Positions 36,201-43,930 of a stretch of 64,000 nt of DNA are shown here, one piece after another. The DNA comes from GWE2-40-63 sp041664345. Its GTDB lineage: Bacteria > Bacteroidota > Bacteroidia > Bacteroidales > SZUA-534. The notes beneath the pieces were generated by a model. That model was not told the origin of the DNA, made no database searches, and saw only the letters and a list, made by a program, of their open reading frames with translations. The position numbers were made by a program, and so were the translations under genes. Every line of letters starts with the position of its first letter. The stretch's first letter is position 1. The DNA is taken from assembly GCA_041664345.1 (NCBI GenBank), contig JBAYKX010000004.1:1-64000 (forward strand), in the 5' to 3' direction.

Positions 36201-38668
36201 TGTTATCTTTTATTCACGACATTTCCGATTGGGTTGTTACATTCGATAAGAATATGGGGCCTGAAGTTTATGACCTGCCCGGTGTTGAAGGGGAAATACC
36301 TTTCCTACTTGATTATGTTCCAGGCCAAGAGGTCTCAGGCATTTCATCCTATCTTACTACACGGCCAACGTCAGAAATTATTGGCTTACTGGGGCCTCAT
36401 TTTGAAGAATTTGGTATTGATCTAAGAAATGATTCAGCGAAATTAAAAATTTTGCTTGAGGATATTCGTTCCATTAGCAGTTCCCTTATTTTGCAGTTCA
36501 ATTCAACCAGCAATAAAGCATTTGAAGTTCTAGGAATGGCTTTTACAAAAAGGGTGTTGGAGAAAAAGGATATTCTTGAAGATTCGTTTTTGGTACCAAT
36601 TGATTTACACAAAGAGCTATTTGAAAAACTGCCCAACGAAGAAAAAGAAAGAGCAGATATTTTGTTGGTTAAGATAAATCCGGATACCAAAGAAATATGT
36701 TTTACTGTAATTGAAGTAAAATGCCGTATGATCCTACATGAGTCAGATCGATTGGCTCTTATAGCTAAAATGGAAAGACAAATTGAAAATACGATTGAAG
36801 CGTTAAGGTTCCATTTTGATAATAATTATTCATTAAGGAATGATAGATTGGATCGTGAATTAAAAACACTTCAGTTAAAATCATTTCTCGAATTCTATAT
36901 CAATCGTGCAGCTCGGTATAACCAACTATCCCATGAAGTTCAAGAAGTCTATATCCAATTATTGGACAATTTGAATTATGGATATTCAATTACATTCAAA
37001 CGCTTAGGCATTATTTATGATTTTTCAGCAACTCAGCGCCACAAAAAGGACGTTTTCGATAACAATAGTACCTTCTTTACTTTTGGGAAAAATATCATTG
37101 GTGAAATTCTTGATCCGGATTCTAATCTGAATACACGGCGTTTGGAACATGTTATTGATGATGAACAGATTATTTCTTTCTTTGGTCAATCAACTTTGGA
37201 TAATTTTAAACGAAAACATGCAACGAATCCTACTGCATCTGAGCCCAAAACAAGCTATGAAAATGAAGTCCAAAAAACGATAGAACCACCCATAGTAAAT
37301 CCAAAAGAAGAAACTGAATTGCCAATTGCATTGGATGAAAAACCTATCCCCTTTATAGAACCAATTGTTGAACCAATTAAAGAAAAAGTGCCAGTTGTTG
37401 AACCAGTTATTTTGCCAACTTTAAAAGAAAAAATTGTTGAAGATAACTCCCAATATGAAGTGCCTAAATTTGAAATAATGGTAGGTAAAACTTCAACCAG
37501 TCAGCAATATGGCATACTAGGTAAAGTATTGGCTAATGGGCGACCCATTGCAATTGATTTAAGCGAAACAAATACCATAAGTTTATTTGGTGTTCAAGGG
37601 GGTGGTAAAAGTTATACCATTGGCACCATTACCGAAATGGTTCTAAAACAATTCAGCCATATTAATGAACTTCCTGCGCCTTTAGCTGGAGTAATATTCC
37701 ATTATAGCGAAAGCATGGATTATGAACCGGAATTCACTTCTATGATTCGACCGAATGATATGGTTGAAGAATTGAGAATTTTGAAAGAAGAATTTGGAGC
37801 AACCCCAGGGAGTTTGTCTGATGTAATAATTCTTACTCCAAGGGCAAAGGTAAAGGAAAGGCGTGAGCAATTTCCTTCAATTGAAGTCCATCCAATAAAC
37901 TTCAATTCTAATGAATTAAGTGTTCAGGATTGGATGTTTTTATTAGGTGCTATTGGCAACGATTCAACCTATATTAGGCAATTAAAAGCCATAATGCGAA
38001 ACATTCGTGACAATATAAGTTTGCAAGGGTTACGAGCTGAAGTAGCAGATTCTCCACTATTATCAAATGCACAGAAAAATCTTGCTGCACAACGAATTCA
38101 ATTTGCAGATGAATACATTGATGATACCTCGGCTATTCGTGATTTATTGAAACCAGGACGTTTAATTATTGTGGATTTACGGGATGAGTTTATTGAAAAG
38201 GATGAAGCTCTTGGATTATTTGTAGTAATGCTAAATATCTTTTCCGGGGTCAAGACTTTTGAATCAGTGCCCTTCAATAAATTCATTGTTTTCGATGAAG
38301 CCCACAAATACATGGATAATAAAGATTTGACAAGCAGTATAGTAACTTCCATACGCGAAATGAGGCATAAAGGGGTTTCAATTATGATAGCCAGTCAAGA
38401 TCCATTAAGTTTACCCAATGAGATTATCGAATTAAGCTCCGTCGTATTGCTACATAAATTCAACAGTCCACAATGGGTAAAACATATCCAAAAATCAATC
38501 ACCCAATTAGCCTTGCTTACACCATTAGAACTATCTTCACTTGCACCCGGTGAAGGTTATCTTTGGGCAACGAAATCAACAGATAGAGGCGTTATGAATA
38601 GGCCAGTTAAAATATTTACTCGCCCTCGAGTTACCAAACATGGAGGTGAAACAAAAAAAGCCATTTAA
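33230..38668 (+). CDS. DptH-like giant protein: PD-(D/E)XK-like region plus HerA-type ATPase, of MADS-like operon
   Basis: The 1812 aa protein has a long N-terminal part of mixed helices and strands with no motif that I can name, then at about residues 1142-1162 ADILLVKI and CFTVIEVKCR, a D...E-x-K arrangement fitting a PD-(D/E)XK nuclease. A Glu/Pro/Lys-rich linker (about 1350-1410) leads to a HerA/FtsK-type ATPase with Walker A GVQGGGKSYT (residue 1454 on), Walker B FIVFDEAHKYM (about 1687) and a late RxM-type segment (SIREMRHKGVSIMIASQDP). DptH of Dnd restriction has the same size class and ATPase. It should be the DNA-translocating or nuclease motor of the system. The ATG overlaps the preceding TAA by one base. 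Confidence 0.78.
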   Translation: MEISQLYYQLLLSLIIEEYKEAFVNAKPGHCMKITGLAMRELQPLCDEIRALPGELKTFILSDDLLGDAYISANKLIEYRNDESIALLVLIPSNSRTSTEDSYGNATFKNLSIEHLDGKLLLILKTQIPATIKTVVSEIFEYLRLQNLRPIQYLQYLLYLKSNNWEESAIGNGMAFLNLIPDKRINVEYTKIRQRLLYNLKCVDILGDFSKPVPDRIRELPLESNSIQKQITEFLRKENQLKNKSEICQEILLSYDGLNFSNWKVPDFEIRNDLHVFVDKITSNDIRTSDGDLTLTIPHEKSSKLKIRVSTKPAPKDFKELKNFNIVLMAIDGWYPVKTVKMAKVTENARPFRDITMLLPESMYDEGSYFLRVIAEDENGGVLNTQDAFVPAEWEEKWKLQNEENPELTRDEFGETYHIKRTSDSEDFYLTFGKADEGGETLFHRKDKLDNVLQAFFRYRIEALRNNDELTIPTTIEETGLWLKGTDSGLVGVYHIKYSSNHNYQISISNKLQKLQACFLKHCESVGSIEAKLTSNPTDNNYQSYRFNPLSDKELIPESLLSLRKELFTLIAQSAPNNSGVFETFDLFNYIELTRKYVLEYEKWTKEIMRQIETDSLQSANLQKTLIDLQNLDIISIKTEMPDGQTIYLKLISPLHPLRLAWFVNLFDLYSKWEEETRITFPQYKSVWYKNLENLFLGDLIPETAMPVLADVALSDYFQYVGELSFGWGLYSKPIQKNNDAFSSISRQIKIYLSSLLNIANEYRIDTDVNQALVSRHIQNYLSQHPYANKLIINLFNAGDAFVFANAMVDIERLNQYKSIKYEIRLFADDKIIIPGEAFRNLINPESNISEDAEAFSQASGNRLFPKLRFSINNIADFIKNPKDYFAHISFLISPFPVKTTLVRPDDKKQSFYFNGLINLHVISVTQKSDAIIWNKYYSENPVENGVNDFCNSGISLFANMQSFVANSLSPNREQSVPATRLELNESDKVLLSFIHDISDWVVTFDKNMGPEVYDLPGVEGEIPFLLDYVPGQEVSGISSYLTTRPTSEIIGLLGPHFEEFGIDLRNDSAKLKILLEDIRSISSSLILQFNSTSNKAFEVLGMAFTKRVLEKKDILEDSFLVPIDLHKELFEKLPNEEKERADILLVKINPDTKEICFTVIEVKCRMILHESDRLALIAKMERQIENTIEALRFHFDNNYSLRNDRLDRELKTLQLKSFLEFYINRAARYNQLSHEVQEVYIQLLDNLNYGYSITFKRLGIIYDFSATQRHKKDVFDNNSTFFTFGKNIIGEILDPDSNLNTRRLEHVIDDEQIISFFGQSTLDNFKRKHATNPTASEPKTSYENEVQKTIEPPIVNPKEETELPIALDEKPIPFIEPIVEPIKEKVPVVEPVILPTLKEKIVEDNSQYEVPKFEIMVGKTSTSQQYGILGKVLANGRPIAIDLSETNTISLFGVQGGGKSYTIGTITEMVLKQFSHINELPAPLAGVIFHYSESMDYEPEFTSMIRPNDMVEELRILKEEFGATPGSLSDVIILTPRAKVKERREQFPSIEVHPINFNSNELSVQDWMFLLGAIGNDSTYIRQLKAIMRNIRDNISLQGLRAEVADSPLLSNAQKNLAAQRIQFADEYIDDTSAIRDLLKPGRLIIVDLRDEFIEKDEALGLFVVMLNIFSGVKTFESVPFNKFIVFDEAHKYMDNKDLTSSIVTSIREMRHKGVSIMIASQDPLSLPNEIIELSSVVLLHKFNSPQWVKHIQKSITQLALLTPLELSSLAPGEGYLWATKSTDRGVMNRPVKIFTRPRVTKHGGETKKAI

Positions 38669-38670
38669 TA

Positions 38671-39357
38671 ATGAAGGTATATTCATACTCTGGAAAGGGT
38701 AATCGTGAAAAGAATGAAGACTATCTGATAAATATTCAACTCGATAGCCATAATTCACTTCACATTGTAGCCGATGGTATGGGCGGCTATTCCTATGGTG
38801 AAATAGCTTCAAAAGCGGCTACCGATGCATTGGTTGATTTTATTTTGCAAAACTATAAAGAGTCGGATATTGTTTCTACAATTCAAAAGGGAATCCTATT
38901 TGCAAATGAACAAATTGCATTGAAACGTACGGCATGGCTCACAAGATTAGGCACTACTATTGCCGGAGTTTTTATTAGAGAAAACTTTGCGTATGCATTC
39001 TGGGTGGGTGATGTTCAAATAAAGCACTTCAGACGAAACAATTTACTTTTTGTTTCCGAAAATCACTCCTTAGTTAATGAGATGAAAAGTAATGGGATTG
39101 TTTCAAGTAAAGATATTGATCGGTATAAACACATTGTCACTAAATCGCTGTCAGGTAATTTATTAGAAGAAAATCTTCCGATTATTGAAATTCACTTAAA
39201 ACCTAACGATACCATTTTTATTTGTTCCGATGGTTTCTATAATTCCATTGAAACCTCACAATTAATATCAAAACCGGATTCCGAAATTGATGAAGAATTA
39301 AAGCAACTAGAAACTACCAATGAAGATAATTATACGATGGTGAAAATTGTTGTTTGA
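38671..39357 (+). CDS. PP2C-family protein phosphatase, last gene of MADS-like operon
   Basis: This 228 aa protein has all main PP2C motifs: RNEDY-type NREKNEDYLI with D17, IVADGMGGYS with D35 and G36, RLGTTIAGV, FWVGDVQI, IFICSDGFYNSI and the final EDNYTMVKI. It would remove phosphate groups from Ser/Thr, so it is the natural opponent of the kinase-like domains in the fusion protein at 27599. It starts 2 bases after the DptH-like stop, so it belongs to the same operon. Phosphatase plus kinase pairs are known from BREX/Pgl-like systems as on/off controls. Confidence 0.88.
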   Translation: MKVYSYSGKGNREKNEDYLINIQLDSHNSLHIVADGMGGYSYGEIASKAATDALVDFILQNYKESDIVSTIQKGILFANEQIALKRTAWLTRLGTTIAGVFIRENFAYAFWVGDVQIKHFRRNNLLFVSENHSLVNEMKSNGIVSSKDIDRYKHIVTKSLSGNLLEENLPIIEIHLKPNDTIFICSDGFYNSIETSQLISKPDSEIDEELKQLETTNEDNYTMVKIVV

Positions 39358-39404
39358 AGGATAAAGTATATTAAATATATTGCAATATATATCAGTTAGT
39401 TAAC

Positions 39405-41138
39405 TCACAAGACAACTTGAATTTTACTTTCCACCTTATCGTCCTTCTTCTCAGGGATAATATCGTTTAATTCCGTATATATAGATGTTTTCTCTAAAAT
39501 ACGTTCACTTTTCCATTCCGCTAGTTTACTTGCTGTTTCTAATATTAGTTCCCCTTTTATAGTGAATCTTTTTTTAATGATTATATTCACTTTATTACTT
39601 GTAATAATTTTTCTCTTCTCTAAGAATTTAAAGACCATTAATAAATCTTTTAAACTCCCGTTCCAATCAATGAATGGGAAATCAGTATGTTTTGGGTTAT
39701 AAAGGGATTCCAAATCCTTAGTACGATTTTTTTGAATAAATAATTTTTTCAAGCCGCAAAAAACATTTTTGAATTTGGTTTTATTTGTTTCTAATTTGGA
39801 CCCAATGCCATATATAGCAAAAACCATAGAATCATCCTTTTCTTCTTTTTTAGTTGTAATAATAATTTTTCCTAAATCATCAGTTAACAACAATAATTTT
39901 TGCTCTATATCCTTATATTTTTTGTCATTTAATTCCTCGATATCCTTTGTGATACTATTAGTTTTCTGAATTTCATTGGCTTGCAATAAAATATTTTGGG
40001 TTATTTCTTCAAGGCTTGAAACTATATTTAGCATCGAACCTTCATTTATAGTTTTAATTGTTTCTTTTAGCTCATTTAAATCGGCGCTTATTTTAAGGAT
40101 TGTTTGTTTATTCTTTGGATCACTAATGTGAGCAATAAGATTGTTTTCTAGGTTTTTTTGTTGGAAGATAATTTCATCCTTTGAATTTAAGACAGCTTTG
40201 TTTAATTCCTTAATTATTTCAATAATATTATGAAATAATTTTTCATTTGTTTTGTTATTTATGTTGGCTGTAATTTTGCTATTTAATTCATCAATTTTCG
40301 ACAATAAATCTTCAGATGTCGTTTTGTTTGCTCCACTTATTCTTTTTTTCTTAAGAGCTTTAAAAATCTTACGATAATACTTATAGAATTTTATTAATTC
40401 TGTCATTACAGGTATCCCATCATTATTTCCGAATTTATGAGAACGTTGTTTGTTTAATTCTCTTTGAAAAATAGGTATTAATGCAATTTTTTTACTTTCC
40501 GATAGATCATTTAGAGGTCTCTTTGTATTTGAAATTGCTATGGTATATCTCAGTTTCGTTAAAACCGCCTCATTTCCATTACAAAGGGTGAATGAATCAT
40601 AATCTAAATATTCTAGCCGTAATGTTTTATCAATCAAGCAAAAAAAGTTAGCATCCTGATCACCATACGATAATATGGGATGATTAATAAAGTGCTCGGT
40701 TAGCATAAAACTGTTACCAAGTAACTTTACAAAAGTATCCAATGATCTTTGATGTATTAGATTAACATTTTGGAGTAATGTTTTATGAATATTGAGTTTG
40801 TTGTTAAAAGTTGAATTGTAATCTTTAAGAAAATCCTTTTTCAGTAAAACTTTCATTAAATCCCAACGCAACAGCAATTTATCATCTTTGTATTTTATTA
40901 GGGTTGGAATGCGTTTTTCATAATGCGTTTTTTTCTTAAATTCATCAATAACCTTATCTATACTAAAGGGTAACTCATTATAAAAATTTGAGAAAAAATC
41001 GACTAATTCCCTTTTGATGTCTGATAAATCTCTGGCATTATGTTTTTGAAGCATTACTACTATTTCTTTAAGCTCCGTGTTTTGTAGCTCTTCAAACCAT
41101 TCTCTGCTATATGGGATAACACTGGAAACTAATTTCAT
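39405..41138 (-). CDS. Unknown protein next to integrase, with RteC-like C-terminus
   Basis: This is a 577 aa, Lys/Asn/Ile-rich, mostly helical protein. The middle (about residues 260-440) is strongly coiled (LSKIDELNSKITANINNKTNEKL, ELKETIKTINEGSMLNIVSSLEE). The C-terminal 100 residues (FPFIDWNGSLKDLLMVFKFLEKRKIIT, then KRFTIKGEL) resemble the RteC-type W-x-G-s...L...L segment of Bacteroidota mobile elements, but the match is weak. It begins 2 bases after the stop of the integrase gene and is probably cotranscribed with it. It could control excision or transfer. That is an inference from position. Confidence 0.4.
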   Translation of the reverse strand: MKLVSSVIPYSREWFEELQNTELKEIVVMLQKHNARDLSDIKRELVDFFSNFYNELPFSIDKVIDEFKKKTHYEKRIPTLIKYKDDKLLLRWDLMKVLLKKDFLKDYNSTFNNKLNIHKTLLQNVNLIHQRSLDTFVKLLGNSFMLTEHFINHPILSYGDQDANFFCLIDKTLRLEYLDYDSFTLCNGNEAVLTKLRYTIAISNTKRPLNDLSESKKIALIPIFQRELNKQRSHKFGNNDGIPVMTELIKFYKYYRKIFKALKKKRISGANKTTSEDLLSKIDELNSKITANINNKTNEKLFHNIIEIIKELNKAVLNSKDEIIFQQKNLENNLIAHISDPKNKQTILKISADLNELKETIKTINEGSMLNIVSSLEEITQNILLQANEIQKTNSITKDIEELNDKKYKDIEQKLLLLTDDLGKIIITTKKEEKDDSMVFAIYGIGSKLETNKTKFKNVFCGLKKLFIQKNRTKDLESLYNPKHTDFPFIDWNGSLKDLLMVFKFLEKRKIITSNKVNIIIKKRFTIKGELILETASKLAEWKSERILEKTSIYTELNDIIPEKKDDKVESKIQVVL

Positions 41139-41140
41139 AT

Positions 41141-42373
41141 TTAATTAAATTTGAGTAATTTACTTTGGAACTGTTCTCTAACTTCATCTTCAAAACTCCC
41201 TAGATAATTTTTAGTAGTACTTAAAAGCTGATGCCCCAAACCATCGCCAACGATCTCATCGCTTGCACCTAAATTCTTCATTATGGTAGCCCAGGTGTGA
41301 CGAGAAACACCGAGAGTCAATTTTAACGGTAATCCCAATCTTTCACCAATTCGTTTAATGTACTTATTGTTGGTTTTTGCAGCTTGCTTTATTTTTACCC
41401 TTTGTAATTCCTCAGTTTCTGTTCCGTCAATAAAACCAAAGATATATTGGTCTGCATCAATTGGTTTAACTCCCCATTTGTTAATCATCTCAACAGTTTC
41501 GGGGATAAGGCTTATAATAACTGGCTGAATGTCCTTTTTTGTGGTCTTTTTCGTTTTATTTCTAATGAATATCAGTGAGTTTCCTCTAATATTTCGGTAT
41601 TGAAACATTGCAATATCTTTGAAATTCGCTCCATTGAATAGATAGCTTAACAGCCATATATCACGGGCCTTGTTTTCTTCCTCTGACCTTGGTACATATT
41701 CAAAAATAAGCTGAATCTCCTTCATAGTAAGCGCTTTCTTTATATTTCGACCTGAAGGTATTTGATATTTCCACTTTCCAAAAGGATAAAACTCGCGGTT
41801 GAATAAACCATCGTTAATTGCTTTATTTATTATTGCCCGGAGATTCCTAAGGTAAACCCCAACCGTTGTAATGGATTCTTCTTCCGAAAGCATCCAATCC
41901 TCATAATCTTGAAGCCATTCAGGGGTAATATCACCAAAATTCAATTTTTTTCGCTTTTTCTCTTTTAAGAATAGGATAAAAGACGATTTTGAGCTTCCAT
42001 AGCTTTCAGCAGTTCCAAACTGTTTGTTCTTTTTTAAGATCTTTATGTAATCATCAATAAGGGAAAATACGTCTTTGCTTAAATCTGATCTCTTATTGTA
42101 GGTTTTTTCGAATGCTTCAAATGAAAACGGCGATAATGTTCGGATAACCTCTATGGCATTTAATTCCGTTTTATTAAAAAGCAGTTTGTTTTTTTTGTAT
42201 TTGCTTTTAGGCTTTTTCTCGTTTACCTCCTTCCAATCATCTTCCGATAAATGAATTCCTAATGGATAATATTTTGTAATTCTTTGATAAATTACTCGAA
42301 GCTTAATCGCATAGGTACCATCATTTCTTTTAATTCTTTTATCTTGAATTATTGCTGTAGTTACTCCAAACAT
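41141..42373 (-). CDS. Tyrosine recombinase (phage integrase-like, SAM-like N-terminal domain)
   Basis: The start at 42373 (MFGVTTAIIQDKRIKRNDG) is preferred to a TTG further up, because Bacteroidota integrases begin in this way. It has an arm-type domain, a SAM-like core-binding domain (about residues 100-200) and a catalytic domain. Visible active-site parts are the box I region (ALTMKEIQLIFEYVPRSEEENKARDIWLLSYLFNG, where the usual Arg precedes the helix), GVSRHTWATIMKNLG (H-x-x-R variant) and the C-terminal GHQLLSTTKNYLGSF with the likely nucleophile Tyr. It points away from a tRNA-Met 3' remnant at 42537, which is the expected att site. Confidence 0.85.
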   Translation of the reverse strand: MFGVTTAIIQDKRIKRNDGTYAIKLRVIYQRITKYYPLGIHLSEDDWKEVNEKKPKSKYKKNKLLFNKTELNAIEVIRTLSPFSFEAFEKTYNKRSDLSKDVFSLIDDYIKILKKNKQFGTAESYGSSKSSFILFLKEKKRKKLNFGDITPEWLQDYEDWMLSEEESITTVGVYLRNLRAIINKAINDGLFNREFYPFGKWKYQIPSGRNIKKALTMKEIQLIFEYVPRSEEENKARDIWLLSYLFNGANFKDIAMFQYRNIRGNSLIFIRNKTKKTTKKDIQPVIISLIPETVEMINKWGVKPIDADQYIFGFIDGTETEELQRVKIKQAAKTNNKYIKRIGERLGLPLKLTLGVSRHTWATIMKNLGASDEIVGDGLGHQLLSTTKNYLGSFEDEVREQFQSKLLKFN

Positions 42374-42536
42374 TTTGCTATCTTTATTAGGTTGTTGAAA
42401 TTTTATACCAACAGGATACAAACAAATTAGTCCATTTAGGTAAATTTAAGTCAATTCATATCCATTCACAAATATATAATAAATTGATTTAGAAACCTAT
42501 AGAAAAAGAAGGAAAATAAAGTCAAAAGGCAGATTG

Positions 42537-42584
42537 TGACTCATAATCAGGGGGTCGCTGGTTCGAGCCCAGCTGGGCCCACCA
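42537..42584 (+). other. tRNA-Met(CAT) 3' part, att remnant without 5' half
   Basis: The sequence contains a CTCATAA anticodon loop, a variable loop, a T arm (GCTGG-TTCGAGC-CCAGC) and an acceptor strand followed by discriminator A and CCA. The 5' half of the tRNA is missing: the bases before the anticodon loop do not pair with the stem. It lies 164 bases beyond the integrase start. This is the pattern of an attR-type tRNA fragment left by integration into a tRNA gene. Confidence 0.75.
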
Positions 42585-42592
42585 ATAAAATC

Positions 42593-42628
42593 AAGAGGTT
42601 ACAGATTCAAAATCTGTATCCTCTTTTT
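42593..42628 (+). terminator. Rho-independent terminator after tRNA remnant
   Basis: The hairpin pairs AGAGGTTACAGAT with ATCTGTATCCTCT (12 pairs and one T-T mismatch), with a loop of a few bases and a run of T. It sits 10 bases after the CCA of the tRNA remnant, as expected for the terminator of the original tRNA gene. Confidence 0.7.
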
Positions 42629-42752
42629 ATTTGCATACTTATTGCATACTTTGTGGGGAGTGGCAAGTTGCCAGCTGTTCCTTCTCAAGAGTGGCTGAGG
42701 GCAACCCTATGTAACTGTCCGTAATTAAATTAGTAGCTCTGCCACACAGCTT

Positions 42753-42890
42753 CTATATTGAACTGGGTTGAGGGAGAAGTTCTTTAGTTTCCTCTTCAAT
42801 TAGAGGGCTACTATGTAAACCTGTCAAAATTTGATGAAAGTGATTATCCGAAATTTCACCAGAAAAGGTAACAGAATCAGAACTATACAT
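42753..42890 (-). CDS. Small open frame of doubtful status
   Basis: An ATG at 42890 gives 45 residues (MYSSDSVTFSGEISDNHFHQ, then a Glu-rich end). No match is recognised. It lies alone in the 400-base gap between the tRNA remnant and the SecB-like gene, in the orientation of the SecB-like cluster. It could be a real small protein or chance. Nothing else is seen in this gap apart from the terminator and the att remnant. Confidence 0.2.
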   Translation of the reverse strand: MYSSDSVTFSGEISDNHFHQILTGLHSSPLIEEETKELLPQPSSI

Positions 42891-42986
42891 TGTACGAAAA
42901 ATGTACTAAAACAGATGCAATAATTTCAAAAACATTGTAAGACAATAACTTATAGAGATATAAAAATGAACAAAACGCTACACTAT

Positions 42987-43394
42987 TTAATTTTTCTGCT
43001 TAGTAAAATTAAAAGGAGGTAGTATTAGCAATCCTAAACCAGCTTTGGCTGAAAGATTTGTTATGTGTTCACGAATATAAGGGAAGATTATCGCCGCCCC
43101 ATTAACTCTGCCAAATTCTTCCATATCAAGTTTGGAATCACCGAATTTTTCAAATACACCTACCATTTTTACTGAGTATGAAACTTCTTCGACTTCAGCT
43201 AACATATCTTTAAGTGTAACCAGTTCCGTTACAAAGATGTTATTTTCGTTGATATTAACTTCAACGTCAACATTTATAACCTGTTTTTTATCAGGATTAT
43301 TGAATGTAACATTTGAAATTCTTTTAAAATTACTTTCTAATAATAAAAGATTATTTATGCGGAATCCTGATTCTAATTGGTTATTTTGTTCCAT
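42987..43394 (-). CDS. SecB-like chaperone of a toxin-antitoxin-chaperone cluster
   Basis: The C-terminal half has the SecB signature (NGAAIIFPYIREHITNLSAKAGL, then ILPPFNF), preceded by beta strands with VEEVSYSVKMVGVF as in SecB. Bacteroidota SecB-like proteins of this size often serve as dedicated chaperones for antitoxins (TAC systems). It starts 1 base after the 177 aa gene, which itself follows the HEPN gene by 1 base. The three genes are therefore one transcription unit. The protein folding role toward the antitoxin is inferred. Confidence 0.75.
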   Translation of the reverse strand: MEQNNQLESGFRINNLLLLESNFKRISNVTFNNPDKKQVINVDVEVNINENNIFVTELVTLKDMLAEVEEVSYSVKMVGVFEKFGDSKLDMEEFGRVNGAAIIFPYIREHITNLSAKAGLGLLILPPFNFTKQKN

Positions 43395-43395
43395 A

Positions 43396-43929
43396 CTAAG
43401 CAGCTAAAGGATAATATTCTTCATTATAACTTGGACTTTTGTTTTCAAAACAACCATTTGTATTATAAATATCAACTAGTGCTTGATGACGATTAAGATT
43501 AAAAGTAAAAGCAGATATTGGATTTACTGAAATAGAACCCAAACCGTTGAAAACGCTATAATTTGAAATGTATGATGTAGATTTTTGTTCGTTATAATTT
43601 ACACTATCTGTTGGAATACAATTAAAATCATTATTAACTGAATATTCAACAAATTTTGAACCAACTAACTCAAACTGAATTTCATCAAGCCCAACTAAAG
43701 AATCATCGGAAATGAAACAAATATTTTGGTTGGGAAATTGAGAGACAAATAAATCATAAAATGCAGATTCCCAGGAAATGTATTCTTCATCTAAATGGTA
43801 AACTGAATTTGGAACTACTTCAATATAATGAGTTAATGCTGTTGAATCAAATTCGTAACGAACACGGGTTTGAGAAAATTTGCTTATGAAAACTTGCAAA
43901 GCAGATTTTATATATTCTTGAGATATCAT
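43396..43929 (-). CDS. Unknown middle protein of the HEPN/SecB-like cluster (antitoxin or toxin candidate)
   Basis: This 177 aa protein has no domain that I recognise. It is beta-rich in the first 110 residues (QTRVRYEFDSTALTHYIEVVPN, then YISWESAFYDLFVSQFPNQNICFISDDSL) and the C-terminal 60 residues are Asn/Ser/Tyr-rich and probably flexible (SAFTFNLNRHQALVDIYNTNG). The 1-base spacing from the HEPN gene and 1-base spacing to the SecB-like gene mark it as the middle of a three-gene unit. In TAC systems the C-terminal tail of the antitoxin is the chaperone-addicted segment, and this tail would fit that role. Function not known. Confidence 0.5.
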   Translation of the reverse strand: MISQEYIKSALQVFISKFSQTRVRYEFDSTALTHYIEVVPNSVYHLDEEYISWESAFYDLFVSQFPNQNICFISDDSLVGLDEIQFELVGSKFVEYSVNNDFNCIPTDSVNYNEQKSTSYISNYSVFNGLGSISVNPISAFTFNLNRHQALVDIYNTNGCFENKSPSYNEEYYPLAA

Positions 43930-43930
43930 A

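Noticed and set aside
22329..39357. BREX or DISARM system
   Set aside because: No PglZ, BrxL, BrxC or DrmA-like gene is present; the NERD-kinase part alone resembles PglW.
22329..39357. Complete Dnd (phosphorothioation) system
   Set aside because: No DndB, C, D or E genes; only the DptFGH-like restriction part is suggested.
39375..39390. 16-base AT palindrome between the PP2C gene and the unknown minus-strand gene
   Set aside because: Simple AT palindrome in an AT-rich convergent gap; no T run or repeat elsewhere, so not called as an operator.
42521..42584. Complete tRNA-Met gene
   Set aside because: Only the 3' part is present; the 5' acceptor strand and D arm cannot be found upstream.
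42536..42724. Plus-strand open frame of 62 codons overlapping the tRNA remnant
   Set aside because: It is a translation of the tRNA 3' end and its terminator (the NQGVAGSSPAGPT-type reading is a known artefact of tRNA regions).
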